This document shows, piece by piece, positions 25,164-31,959 of a stretch of 32,018 nucleotides of DNA (its first letter is position 1; each line of letters opens with the position of its first letter). The translations under genes were made by a program, and so were the position numbers. The notes below the pieces were generated by a model, which worked only from the letters and a program-made list of their open reading frames with translations, made no database searches and was not told the DNA's origin. This stretch comes from DAIOFH01 sp036745875 (GTDB lineage Bacteria > Planctomycetota > SZUA-567). Location: NCBI GenBank assembly GCA_036745875.1, contig DAIOFH010000035.1, positions 1 to 32,018 of the forward strand, given 5' to 3'.

Positions 25164-25236
25164 CCCAAGGAGTGGGAGTTGAACCCACGACCCGCTGATC
25201 CATAGTCAGCTGCTCTACCCACTGAGCTATCCGAGA
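25164..25236 (-). ncRNA. tRNA-like element 2 (cloverleaf with anticodon ATG, broken acceptor stem)
   Basis: On the minus strand these 73 bases fold as a regular tRNA body: TA at 8-9, D arm GCTC/GAGC with loop AGTGGGTA, anticodon arm GCTGA/TCAGC with the 7-base loop CTATGGA (anticodon ATG), a 5-base variable loop and T arm GTGGG/CCCAC with loop TTCAACT. The acceptor stem fails: TCTCGGA pairs with TCCTTGG only at three inner positions plus two outer ones, and no CCA follows. A His anticodon ATG with A at the wobble position and no extra 5' G is not what a normal tRNA-His has. It begins directly after the CCA of element 1. I call it a tRNA mimic or decayed tRNA rather than a functional tRNA. Confidence 0.6.
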
Positions 25237-25308
25237 TGGTGGACAATACGGGAGTCGAACCCGCCGGGAGTCGTCTCGGACCCGCCGCCATACCGTCATG
25301 GATTGCCC
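25237..25308 (-). ncRNA. tRNA-like element 1 (acceptor and T arm with encoded CCA, no normal anticodon arm)
   Basis: Seventy-two bases on the minus strand begin GGGCAAT and end ATTGTCC-A-CCA, a full 7-bp acceptor stem with a G3-U70 wobble and discriminator A, the identity marks of alanine acceptance. The T arm is GCGGG/CCCGT with loop TTCGACT. Inside lie a hairpin CCAT/ATGG in place of the D arm and a CGGG/CCCG hairpin with a large loop in place of the anticodon arm. It is not a normal tRNA, and no mRNA-like domain of a tmRNA is visible. The position between rtcR and the rtc genes recalls the Y-RNA-like tRNA mimics next to rtcBA in some bacteria. Confidence 0.6.
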
Positions 25309-25413
25309 CGCTCGGCCCGATTCTTTTCAGAACCCGTTCCCCGGTACAGGCCCGACCGATCTTTTGGGAGAGGCGGGAATGCCGGCGGAAGAATCGAACA
25401 CGCTTTTGGTAAA

Positions 25414-25429
25414 AACAACAGGCTTGCCA
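25414..25429 (-). promoter_or_regulatory. Sigma-54-like (-24/-12) promoter for the rtc unit
   Basis: On the minus strand TGGCAA-GCCTG-TTGTT resembles the consensus TGGCAC-N5-TTGCW, with 11 of 12 expected positions spaced correctly but -12 GT for GC. The start of transcription would lie near 25403, ahead of both tRNA-like elements. RtcR carries GAFTGA, so a sigma-54 promoter is expected here. Confidence 0.45.
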
Positions 25430-25546
25430 AAAATAAACAGGGCACAGCCAAAATCGGCAGAATCATGCAACATATTCATTATGAGGCAGTTAAAAAAGAA
25501 TTTATTAATTTGCGATGAAATTGCTTTTTCTTTGGCGGGGAGGCAG

Positions 25547-25575
25547 TTGAAAACATGTGAAGACGATATTATAAT
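25547..25575 (+). promoter_or_regulatory. Sigma-70-type promoter of rtcR
   Basis: TTGAAA (25547-25552) and TATAAT (25570-25575) are spaced by 17 bases, a near-consensus promoter about 40 bases upstream of the rtcR ATG. Confidence 0.75.
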
Positions 25576-25615
25576 TAATTCTACATTTTATAATTTTTTA
25601 TAATGAGGCAGGATC

Positions 25616-27214
25616 ATGGCAAAACTGAAAAAGCACCGGCCGCTTGTCGTCATCGGCATGTTCGGAACAAACCTCGACGCTTCGCCGCAGGGTCGCAGCG
25701 AACGCTGGGAGCGCTGGCGGCCAAGCCTGTCCATTTGCCAGCACGATGATCTCATAGTCGACCGCTTCGAGTTGTTGCACGGCCGCGGCCATGACAAAAG
25801 CGCCGCCCTCCTCGCGGGCGACATGGAAACGGTCTCGCCGGAGACGAAAGTCAACCTGCACGAAATAGCCATGCACGATCCCTGGGATTTCGAGGAAGTC
25901 TATTCCGCGTTGTACGACTTTGCCCACGGCTATGCCTGGAGGCACGAGACTGAGGATTATCTTGTCCACATCACCACCGGCACGCATGTGGCGCAGATCT
26001 GCCTTTTCCTCCTGGCCGAATCGAGGCATTTTCCGGCGAAGCTTCTGCAAACCAGCCCGCCGAAACGGCGGCGAAGTCAAAACGCCGGTTCCTTCGCCGT
26101 CATCGACCTTGACCTGTCCAAATACGACCGCCTCGCCAGCCGCTTCGACAAAACGACTGAAAACGACCTCGCGTTCCTCAAGTCCGGGATCGACACCAGG
26201 AACAAGCGCTTCAACCGGCTTATCGAGGAAATAGAGAAAGTTGCGGTGCGTTCGCCCGAGCCGCTCCTGCTGATCGGGCCGACGGGCGCGGGCAAATCCC
26301 AACTTGGCAAAAAAATATACGAGCTCAAGAAAAACCGGCGGCTCGTCAGCGGGCCGTTTGTGGAAGTCAATTGCGCCACCCTCCGGGGCGACCAGGCGAT
26401 GGCCGCCCTGTTCGGCCATGCCAAGGGCGCATTCACCGGCGCGATCGAAAGCCGGGACGGCCTACTCAGGAAAGCGGACAAGGGCATGTTGTTCCTGGAC
26501 GAGATCGGCGAACTCGGCCTTGACGAACAGGCGATGCTGCTCCGGGCAGTGGAGGAAAAACGGTTTTTGCCGCTCGGGTCCGACAGCGAGGTGTTTTCCG
26601 ATTTCCAGCTCATCGCGGGAACCAACCGCGACCTGGCGCAGGAGGCCGAGGCGGGAATGTTTCGCAGCGACCTTCTCGCCCGCATCGATGTATGGACCTT
26701 CCGCCTGCCGGGATTGGCCGAGCGGCGGGAGGACATCGCGCCAAACCTTGACTACGAACTGGAGCGCGCGTCGGGGCAACTCGGGCGCAGGATCACCATG
26801 AACGCGGAGGCGAGAAAGGCATTTCTGGAGTTCGCCGATTCGGACCGGGCGACCTGGGCGGCCAATTTCCGCGACTTGGCGGCGGCGGTGACGCGGATGG
26901 CCACCCTCGCCGACGGCGGAAGGATCGCCCTTGCCGAATGCCGGACGGAGATAGGCCGCCTGGAACAGCAGTGGCGGTCGGGCAAGAGCGAAAGCGTTCC
27001 CGCCTTCCCCCATCTGGACCTTTTCGACGCGGTGCAGCTGGAAAAAGTGCTGGAGATATGCAGGCGTTGCGAAAGCTTGTCCGGTGCCGGCCGCGTGCTT
27101 TTCCAGACGTCGCGGCAAAAACGCAAACAAGCCAACGACGCCGACCGCCTGCGGAAATACCTGGCCAAATTCGGCCTTTCCTGGAAAGACATAATTAAAA
27201 CTGAAAATCAATAA
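25616..27214 (+). CDS. rtcR: Sigma-54-dependent activator RtcR with CARF-type sensor domain
   Basis: RtcR activates the rtc RNA-repair genes through sigma-54 RNA polymerase. The 532-residue protein has an N-terminal Rossmann-like sensor (about 1-185, starting 'RPLVVIGMFGTNLD' with 'VHITTGTHVAQICLFLL'), which in this family is the CARF domain reported to respond to RNA ends. The central AAA+ domain (about 195-430) has Walker A GPTGAGKS (221-228), the sigma-54 contact loop GAFTGA (271-276), Walker B MLFLDE (291-296) and the 'R..LL.RID.W.F.LPGL..R..DI' segment. The C-terminus is a helical DNA-binding region. A GAGG/AGGA site precedes the ATG. It is transcribed away from the tRNA-like elements and slipin-rtcA-rtcB. 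Confidence 0.95.
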   Translation: MAKLKKHRPLVVIGMFGTNLDASPQGRSERWERWRPSLSICQHDDLIVDRFELLHGRGHDKSAALLAGDMETVSPETKVNLHEIAMHDPWDFEEVYSALYDFAHGYAWRHETEDYLVHITTGTHVAQICLFLLAESRHFPAKLLQTSPPKRRRSQNAGSFAVIDLDLSKYDRLASRFDKTTENDLAFLKSGIDTRNKRFNRLIEEIEKVAVRSPEPLLLIGPTGAGKSQLGKKIYELKKNRRLVSGPFVEVNCATLRGDQAMAALFGHAKGAFTGAIESRDGLLRKADKGMLFLDEIGELGLDEQAMLLRAVEEKRFLPLGSDSEVFSDFQLIAGTNRDLAQEAEAGMFRSDLLARIDVWTFRLPGLAERREDIAPNLDYELERASGQLGRRITMNAEARKAFLEFADSDRATWAANFRDLAAAVTRMATLADGGRIALAECRTEIGRLEQQWRSGKSESVPAFPHLDLFDAVQLEKVLEICRRCESLSGAGRVLFQTSRQKRKQANDADRLRKYLAKFGLSWKDIIKTENQ

Positions 27215-27234
27215 AGAATATTTTCGAAAAAATA

Positions 27235-27263
27235 TTGACTTGCCAATAAAGTATCGCTATTAT
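27235..27263 (+). promoter_or_regulatory. Promoter of tRNA-Gly
   Basis: TTGACT (27235-27240) and TATTAT (27258-27263) are spaced by 17 bases. Transcription would start near 27270, about 50 bases ahead of the tRNA. Confidence 0.7.
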
Positions 27264-27277
27264 GTCTCTTCCCAAAC

Positions 27278-27298
27278 AGGGGAAAGCAACTTTCCCCT
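27278..27298 (+). terminator. Hairpin in the tRNA-Gly leader
   Basis: A perfect 9-base stem (27278-27286 with 27290-27298, AGGGGAAAG type) with a 3-base loop is followed by ATTTATTAT. It lies between the promoter and the tRNA, so it is either the rtcR terminator placed just downstream of a new promoter or a weak attenuator. Confidence 0.5.
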
Positions 27299-27320
27299 AT
27301 TTATTATGTACATACGCAAT

Positions 27321-27396
27321 GCGGGCGTAGCTCAGTGGCTAGAGCACCACCTTGCCAAGGTGGGGGTCGAGGGTTCGAATCTCTTCGCCCGCTCCA
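27321..27396 (+). tRNA. tRNA-Gly (anticodon GCC)
   Basis: The 76 bases form a canonical cloverleaf: acceptor GCGGGCG with CGCCCGC, TA at 8-9, D arm GCTC/GAGC, anticodon arm CCACC/GGTGG with loop TTGCCAA (GCC), 5-base variable loop, T arm with loop TTCGAAT, discriminator T and encoded CCA. The T stem includes two G-U pairs. Confidence 0.95.
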
Positions 27397-27403
27397 ATAT
27401 TAG

Positions 27404-27437
27404 ACAACCCCTTATGCCATATGGCGTAAGGGGTTGT
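27404..27437. terminator. Intrinsic terminator after tRNA-Gly
   Basis: The arms ACAACCCCTTA (27404-27414) and its complement (27427-27437) flank an inner palindrome GCCATATGGC, giving one long hairpin followed by TTGTTTATG on the plus strand. It can also stop the minus-strand operon that ends at 27525. Confidence 0.85.
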
Positions 27438-27524
27438 TTGTTTATGCACTGATCCATACCCGGATAAAGCACGATACTATAACAAGAGCATTCGCAGCCG
27501 AAGAAAAATCCCGCATTGTCCCGG

Positions 27525-28598
27525 TCAGTCATCCAGGCTTTTTGCTTCCAGATACTCCGACAGCAAGTCAGCTATTTGGATATTGTTGAGATCGGAGAAT
27601 GGAAAATGCGTATTGCCGGTAATGCCGATTTCCGGCAGGTGCACGACAGTCGCATCGCCGCCGTACCGGTTGACGGTGTCGGCGAAATCCCTCGCCAACT
27701 GCAATTCGGCGCGCCATTGATCCATGCCGTAATGCTCGGTCGGTTCGGTGGCGATGTTGTCGCCGTAATAAATCACGATGGGAATGGAGGCGAGCTTCTT
27801 GAAATCCTCCAGCGGTATCCCTCTGCCTGCCCTTGGACCAAAGGATGTGTCGATGGGCTCGGGAACTTCGCCCTCGGGAAAAACAAAAGGGCTTCCGCCC
27901 GGCTCGTAGGCGACAATGGCACGTACCTTGTCGCTGCGTATCGCAGTCAACCATCCCGGCGACCCGCCCTGCGAATGCGTCACCAGTATGCCGGGGCCAA
28001 TCCGGTCGAAAAAGGCGACCATGGCATCGGCAACCACGGTAAAATCCAATGGCCCCGTGTTTGGCGTTATCTGGCGGAAGTATTGGTCAAGACTTGCGGA
28101 ATCCTGCGGGAACTGAACGCCGGGGAAAAAATCCGGGTAATTGCCCAAACGGAAAAGCATGTGATAGGTAATGTTCACAAAACTCGGTTGCAGGTCAATT
28201 GCCAGGGACGATTGTCCCGCCTTGGCGCGCCGCGGCTGGTCCACCAGGTAGACTCCGAACCGCCGGCGCAGGAAAATATTCTGGAAGCCTTCGCGGCCGT
28301 CGGGAGTGCTTTCCCACGTTTTTGAGGACTGGAATCCTCCATGAAGAAAAACGAGCGGCAGCTTTCTCGCGTTGACCGGTATTTGGTACGAGACATAGGC
28401 GTGGTCGGCATAGGTGGACTGTCCGTCCGGCCTGCGGAAATTGCCGGGATCGTACTCCCCCGGAGCGGTCACCACAATCCCGCCGGCGGTGAAACTCCCC
28501 TGTTCCTGCACCATGAGCGGCGGTTGTTGCGCCTCCCCGGCGATAGCCAGCACCGGAAGCACACAGGCAAGCAGAGCGGGTAAAACAAAACGAATCAT
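27525..28598 (-). CDS. Exported alpha/beta hydrolase
   Basis: The 357-residue protein has a Sec signal peptide (MIRFVLPALLACVLPVLAIAG), an oxyanion-type 'VFLHGG', the nucleophile elbow 'VTHSQGG' (Ser in H-S-Q-G-G) and a C-terminal 'VVHLPEIGITGNTHFPF' that carries the catalytic His. It belongs to the alpha/beta fold hydrolases of unknown substrate, seen in gut and environmental bacteria with cupins and flavodoxins. The ATG at 28598 follows AAGGAGG; a longer frame to 28637 is unlikely because the signal peptide begins at 28598. Last gene of the six-gene operon. Confidence 0.8.
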   Translation of the reverse strand: MIRFVLPALLACVLPVLAIAGEAQQPPLMVQEQGSFTAGGIVVTAPGEYDPGNFRRPDGQSTYADHAYVSYQIPVNARKLPLVFLHGGFQSSKTWESTPDGREGFQNIFLRRRFGVYLVDQPRRAKAGQSSLAIDLQPSFVNITYHMLFRLGNYPDFFPGVQFPQDSASLDQYFRQITPNTGPLDFTVVADAMVAFFDRIGPGILVTHSQGGSPGWLTAIRSDKVRAIVAYEPGGSPFVFPEGEVPEPIDTSFGPRAGRGIPLEDFKKLASIPIVIYYGDNIATEPTEHYGMDQWRAELQLARDFADTVNRYGGDATVVHLPEIGITGNTHFPFSDLNNIQIADLLSEYLEAKSLDD

Positions 28599-28620
28599 GT
28601 ATTCCTCCTTGTATAGGTTG

Positions 28621-29103
28621 CTACGAATCCATACCAATGGCGCGTAACCACTCCGTTACCTGCCGTGCGAGCCTGCCGCCTCCGTTGCCGGAGACGACAA
28701 GTCCTGTCTTGCAGTCGGCTCCGCTGCAAAGCTCCGCTATGTCCCTCTCCATCCGGCCTTCGCCGCCGCCGCCATGGGTGCAAAACGGTATGACCGTCTT
28801 GCCGGCCCAATCGCATCCGGCAAGAAGCGTCGCAACCGGCGGAGCCATGGTATGCCACCAGATCGGCGAGCCGACGAATACAGTGTCATAGGATTCGATT
28901 CCCTCGGGTGTTCCTTTCAGGTGCGGCCTGAATCCCGCCTGGATTTCCTTCTTTGCCTGCTCGACGACGGCATTGTACGATGTCGGATAGGGCGAGACCG
29001 GTTCCACCTCGAAAAGATCGCCCTGGGTTTTCTCCCGGATGCATTCGGCGATTATCCTGGTGTTTCCGGAATGGGAATAATAGACGATAAGGATATTGCT
29101 CAT
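28621..29103 (-). CDS. Flavodoxin
   Basis: The 160-residue protein has the FMN phosphate loop 'YYSHSGNTR' (8-16), a 'VGSPIWWHTMAPPVATLL' flavin-contacting loop and the flavodoxin fold through 'FCTHGGGGEGRMERDI'. It has no signal peptide, unlike most of its neighbours, so it should work in the cytoplasm. An AGGAG site precedes the ATG. The distance to the hydrolase is 22 bases and to the upstream flavoprotein gene 26 bases. Confidence 0.9.
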   Translation of the reverse strand: MSNILIVYYSHSGNTRIIAECIREKTQGDLFEVEPVSPYPTSYNAVVEQAKKEIQAGFRPHLKGTPEGIESYDTVFVGSPIWWHTMAPPVATLLAGCDWAGKTVIPFCTHGGGGEGRMERDIAELCSGADCKTGLVVSGNGGGRLARQVTEWLRAIGMDS

Positions 29104-29129
29104 TTTTGTCTCCTTTGCTGCAATGCTGT

Positions 29130-29792
29130 TTATATGGTTTTCCCAAGCTGGTACGCCTGCTCGGGAAATGGTGTGCGCTCTATTGCTCCGGCTGGCCAGA
29201 CTCCGGGGGCAACGACTTTACCCGAATCGGCCCAGCCCAAATAGCGCAGCAAAACTTCGTAATGCGAAAGCATCGGCATGGCCTCGCTGGCGGCCGTGTT
29301 GGCGTAGGTCATCATCAATACAGCCCGCTTCCCGCCATGCAGCCGCGAGCTGACGGAATAAAAGCGGTCGATTACCGCCTTCAACTGGGACGATACACCG
29401 AAGTAGTACATTGGCGTGGCGAAGGCAACCACGTCAGCGTCGAGGAGGGACGGGCGAATCGAAAGAAAATCGTCTTCCAAGACGCAATCCCCGTTCATCC
29501 CGCAAGCATTGCAGGCCGTGCAGGGATTGACGTTCTTGGAGGCCGAATCGAAGCGCGTCACTTCATGCCCCGCCTCTTCTGCGCCCTGGATAAATCGACC
29601 GGCAAGCGTGTTCGAATTGCCGTTTTTTCTCGGGCTCCCCGTCAAGACCAGCACCTTCATGCTTTTTCTCCTCTCCGTTCCCTGTGCAGGGCCGGCTGGC
29701 AACAATTCGGCGGCCGACGTTTTCCGGACATAAGCCGAACCTCCCAATACGGTCGCGGCCAATGCGGTTTTCAGAAAATCCCTTCGGTTCAT
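29130..29792 (-). CDS. Tat-signal Fe-S flavoprotein (NADPH-dependent FMN reductase family)
   Basis: The 220-residue frame begins with a Tat signal (NRRDFLK then a hydrophobic stretch to about residue 28) and then the Fe-S flavoprotein core, which starts 'MKVLVLTGSPRKNGNSNTLA' at residue 45. The Cys-rich motif 'CTACNACGMNGDC' follows, typical of Isf-like 4Fe-4S flavoproteins. The core start at 29660 has its own strong GGAGAGGAG site 7 bases upstream, so a cytosolic form is likely as well as an exported one. ATG 29792 has an AAGGAT site. Function is probably electron transfer or reduction of an unknown acceptor. Confidence 0.85.
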   Translation of the reverse strand: MNRRDFLKTALAATVLGGSAYVRKTSAAELLPAGPAQGTERRKSMKVLVLTGSPRKNGNSNTLAGRFIQGAEEAGHEVTRFDSASKNVNPCTACNACGMNGDCVLEDDFLSIRPSLLDADVVAFATPMYYFGVSSQLKAVIDRFYSVSSRLHGGKRAVLMMTYANTAASEAMPMLSHYEVLLRYLGWADSGKVVAPGVWPAGAIERTPFPEQAYQLGKTI

Positions 29793-29826
29793 GTCAATAT
29801 CCTTTCCGTCCGCATTTTGGCAACGC

Positions 29827-30270
29827 CTATTGCTTCACCTCGACGTGCACGGAAAATTCACCCTGCATCGAGGCAAGCTTCTCCACACCGGATTCGATGG
29901 CGCCGAGGGGGATGAGCCCGCTGCCGTACCGGAAATCGCGGTAGAATACCGCCAAATTCCCCCATGGCGCATAGTAGGTGAAATCGCCAGCGGACGGGGT
30001 GCAGCCGGGCGGCGAGCCATCGACGGAAAGGCGTTGGGGCAAGTCGCTTATCTTCTCGGTCGCGTTGTAATCACGAAAGGCCAGGGTCATGGGAAGCATG
30101 GCGATAAAATCCCGGCTCGCCGGTGAATCGTTAAGGCGGACAGTCAGTTCTTCGCCGTCGAATTTCAGGAGAATGGCTGTGCTCATATCGTCATTTCCTT
30201 TTGCCCTTTCACCGGCGGCGGCAAACAACGTCGCCAGCAAGGCAGTCATAATTACGGTCAGTATACGCAT
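29827..30270 (-). CDS. Exported cyclophilin-like fold protein
   Basis: The 147-residue product has a signal peptide (MRILTVIMTALLATLFAAAGE) and a domain resembling the cyclophilin-like family: 'ILLKFDGEELTVRLNDSPASRDFIAMLPMTLAFRDYNATEKISDLPQRL', then 'PSAGDFTYYAPWGNLAVFYRDFRYGSGLIPLG.IESG'. This family is related to cyclophilin in fold but not known to have isomerase activity. I use the ATG at 30270; the frame is open 70 further codons but that part is low-complexity and overlaps the cupin gene. Spaced 34 bases from the flavoprotein gene. Confidence 0.82.
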   Translation of the reverse strand: MRILTVIMTALLATLFAAAGERAKGNDDMSTAILLKFDGEELTVRLNDSPASRDFIAMLPMTLAFRDYNATEKISDLPQRLSVDGSPPGCTPSAGDFTYYAPWGNLAVFYRDFRYGSGLIPLGAIESGVEKLASMQGEFSVHVEVKQ

Positions 30271-30344
30271 ATATTTTTCCCGCCGATGCAAAAGCACTTT
30301 AAAGGTAAGTCGTTCACAGGCTTTCTCAAAACTGCCATATAGGG

Positions 30345-30815
30345 TTATTTGTTGTATTGCTCGTCGGTGACGGCTTCCAGCCAGTCGACGTTTTTGCCGT
30401 CGAGTTCTCCAGTGACGGTGAGATGGGTCATGGCGACGTTCGACGCCGCGCCGTGCCAGTGCTTGACGCCTTTGGGACAAGTAACGACGTCTCCGGCCCG
30501 GATCTCCTCGACCTTGCCGTCCCAGGTGCCCGTTCTGCCGACGCCGGAGATGACGAATATCTGTTGCCCGGCGGGATGGGTGTGCCAGTTTGACCGCGCG
30601 CCCGGCTCGAACGTCACCATGCCTGCGCCGGCGGAAATGCCGTCTATGGACGTAAAGACGGGTTCTATGCGGACATTGCCGGTAAAAATGTCGGCGGGAC
30701 CTTTTCTCGCATCCCTCTCTCCCGCGCGGGTGATTTTCTGTTCCTCACCGGAAAAACCAATAGTGGAGCAACAAAGAACCAGACTCCCGAAAACAAGTGC
30801 GTTAAGAATTTTCAT
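30345..30815 (-). CDS. Exported small cupin protein
   Basis: The 156-residue protein has an N-terminal hydrophobic export segment (to about residue 22) and a single cupin barrel with 'WHTHPAGQQIFVISG' (His78, His80, Gln84) and 'CPKGVKHWHGA' (His119), the two metal-binding motifs. An AAGGA site lies just upstream of the ATG. The same cupin type occurs as the C-terminal domain of the next gene upstream, so the two are probably duplicates. Substrate unknown; such cupins pair with carboxymuconolactone decarboxylase-like domains. Confidence 0.85.
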   Translation of the reverse strand: MKILNALVFGSLVLCCSTIGFSGEEQKITRAGERDARKGPADIFTGNVRIEPVFTSIDGISAGAGMVTFEPGARSNWHTHPAGQQIFVISGVGRTGTWDGKVEEIRAGDVVTCPKGVKHWHGAASNVAMTHLTVTGELDGKNVDWLEAVTDEQYNK

Positions 30816-30840
30816 TATTTTTCCTTTTCAGAAACGACTT

Positions 30841-31959
30841 CTATTTTAATTTGGAGTATTCCGCATCGCCAACCGGCTCCAGCCATTCCGTGGAAGCGCC
30901 TTCTGCAGGGACACTCACCGCAAGGTGCACAAACCAGGAGTCCTTGGCCGCGCCATGCCAGTGTTTCACGCCCGCAGGGATATTGACCACGTCGCCGGCA
31001 TGCAGTTCCTGAGCGGGCTTGCCTTCTTCCTGGTACCAGCCGCGGCCGCCGGTGACGAGCAGGATCTGCCCGCCCTTGTGATGTATGTGCCAATTGTTGC
31101 GGCATCCGGGTTCGAAGGTCACGTTGCCGATGGGCGCGCCGGTAGTGGTCAGCATGTTTAGATAGCTTGTCCCGGTGAAGTATTGGGCATACTCGCTGTT
31201 TTCCTCCCCAACCGGGAAAATCACGCCATCGGCAATTTCGCTGTTGTTTGCGCCCAGGAATGAATCAAGCTCCGCCCGTGCGCCATTGCCGACCGATCCG
31301 CCGACCTTGTCGCCAAGGATTGCCGTGATTTTTTTCAGCTGGGCGGGGGTAATGCCGATGTTCATGCTGATGTTGAAGTGGCTGCGCAGTTGCGACTCGA
31401 CCCCGGCAATGCTGGCGAGGGCGGAGACAGTCGCGATTTCCCTGCTTTGCCAGTCAAGATTGTCGCGCCCGAAGATGTCGCCGAAAAGATGGGCTTTCAG
31501 AAATTGGTCGACGGCGGGGGCGAAATCCATCAAACCGCCCCGCACCGGAGCGCCGGCAAGGGCGGTCTGGTTTTCCGTCCCCAACTCCAGCGCTGTTTTG
31601 CCGTCACGGGGAAATGGGCCGGCAGCTTTGCCCACCGCGTCGTTGATGCCTTTCTGCCGCCTGGCTTCAAGCGTTTCCGAAAAAGCGCCCAGGGCGTTCA
31701 GGCAGCGGGGAAAGCCGGCATACGCGTACAACTGGACAAGGATTTCCTTGATTTCGTTGATGGTCAAGCCTGCGTCGAGCCCCTCGCCCAGGGCTTGTTT
31801 GAGTCCCCGCATGTCGCCGCTGGCGGTAAATGAGGCTATGGGGACAATGGCTTGCTGTTTGGCGTTCAATGGTCCGGTATCCATGGCGAATCCTTCCGAA
31901 AAAATGCTGGATAATAGGCAAATGATGCTGCAGAGGAAATACGTCGTCGGTCTTCTCAT
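30841..31959 (-). CDS. Exported carboxymuconolactone decarboxylase-cupin fusion protein
   Basis: The 372-residue protein has a signal peptide (MRRPTTYFLCSIICLLSSIFSEGFA), two carboxymuconolactone decarboxylase-like (CMD/AhpD) helical units (about 36-110 and 148-225) and a C-terminal cupin (about 260-350) with 'NNWHIHHKGGQILLV' (His291, His293, Gln298) and 'IPAGVKHWHGA' (His333). CMD members decarboxylate ring compounds or act as peroxidase-like proteins; this one cannot be assigned. The ATG at 31959 has AGGA 5 bases ahead. It is the first visible gene of a six-gene minus-strand operon; the promoter lies beyond or near the window edge. Confidence 0.87.
   Translation of the reverse strand: MRRPTTYFLCSIICLLSSIFSEGFAMDTGPLNAKQQAIVPIASFTASGDMRGLKQALGEGLDAGLTINEIKEILVQLYAYAGFPRCLNALGAFSETLEARRQKGINDAVGKAAGPFPRDGKTALELGTENQTALAGAPVRGGLMDFAPAVDQFLKAHLFGDIFGRDNLDWQSREIATVSALASIAGVESQLRSHFNISMNIGITPAQLKKITAILGDKVGGSVGNGARAELDSFLGANNSEIADGVIFPVGEENSEYAQYFTGTSYLNMLTTTGAPIGNVTFEPGCRNNWHIHHKGGQILLVTGGRGWYQEEGKPAQELHAGDVVNIPAGVKHWHGAAKDSWFVHLAVSVPAEGASTEWLEPVGDAEYSKLK

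Larger units (their letters stand above)
25309..25615. other. rtcR / rtc operon divergent control region
   Basis: These 307 bases separate tRNA-like element 1 from rtcR. They hold the rtcR promoter (25547-25575), a sigma-54-like promoter for the leftward unit (25414-25429) and the probable room for upstream RtcR binding sites between about 25450 and 25545. The right half is very AT-rich. No gene is supported. Confidence 0.5.

Noticed and set aside
25164..25236. A functional tRNA-His with anticodon ATG
   Set aside because: The acceptor stem does not pair, CCA is missing, the wobble base is A and the extra 5' G of tRNA-His is absent.
25237..25308. A tmRNA gene ending at the CCA
   Set aside because: The acceptor with G3-U70 and the T arm are tmRNA-like, but the 5' partner of the acceptor lies only 72 bases away and there is no room for a tag-coding domain.
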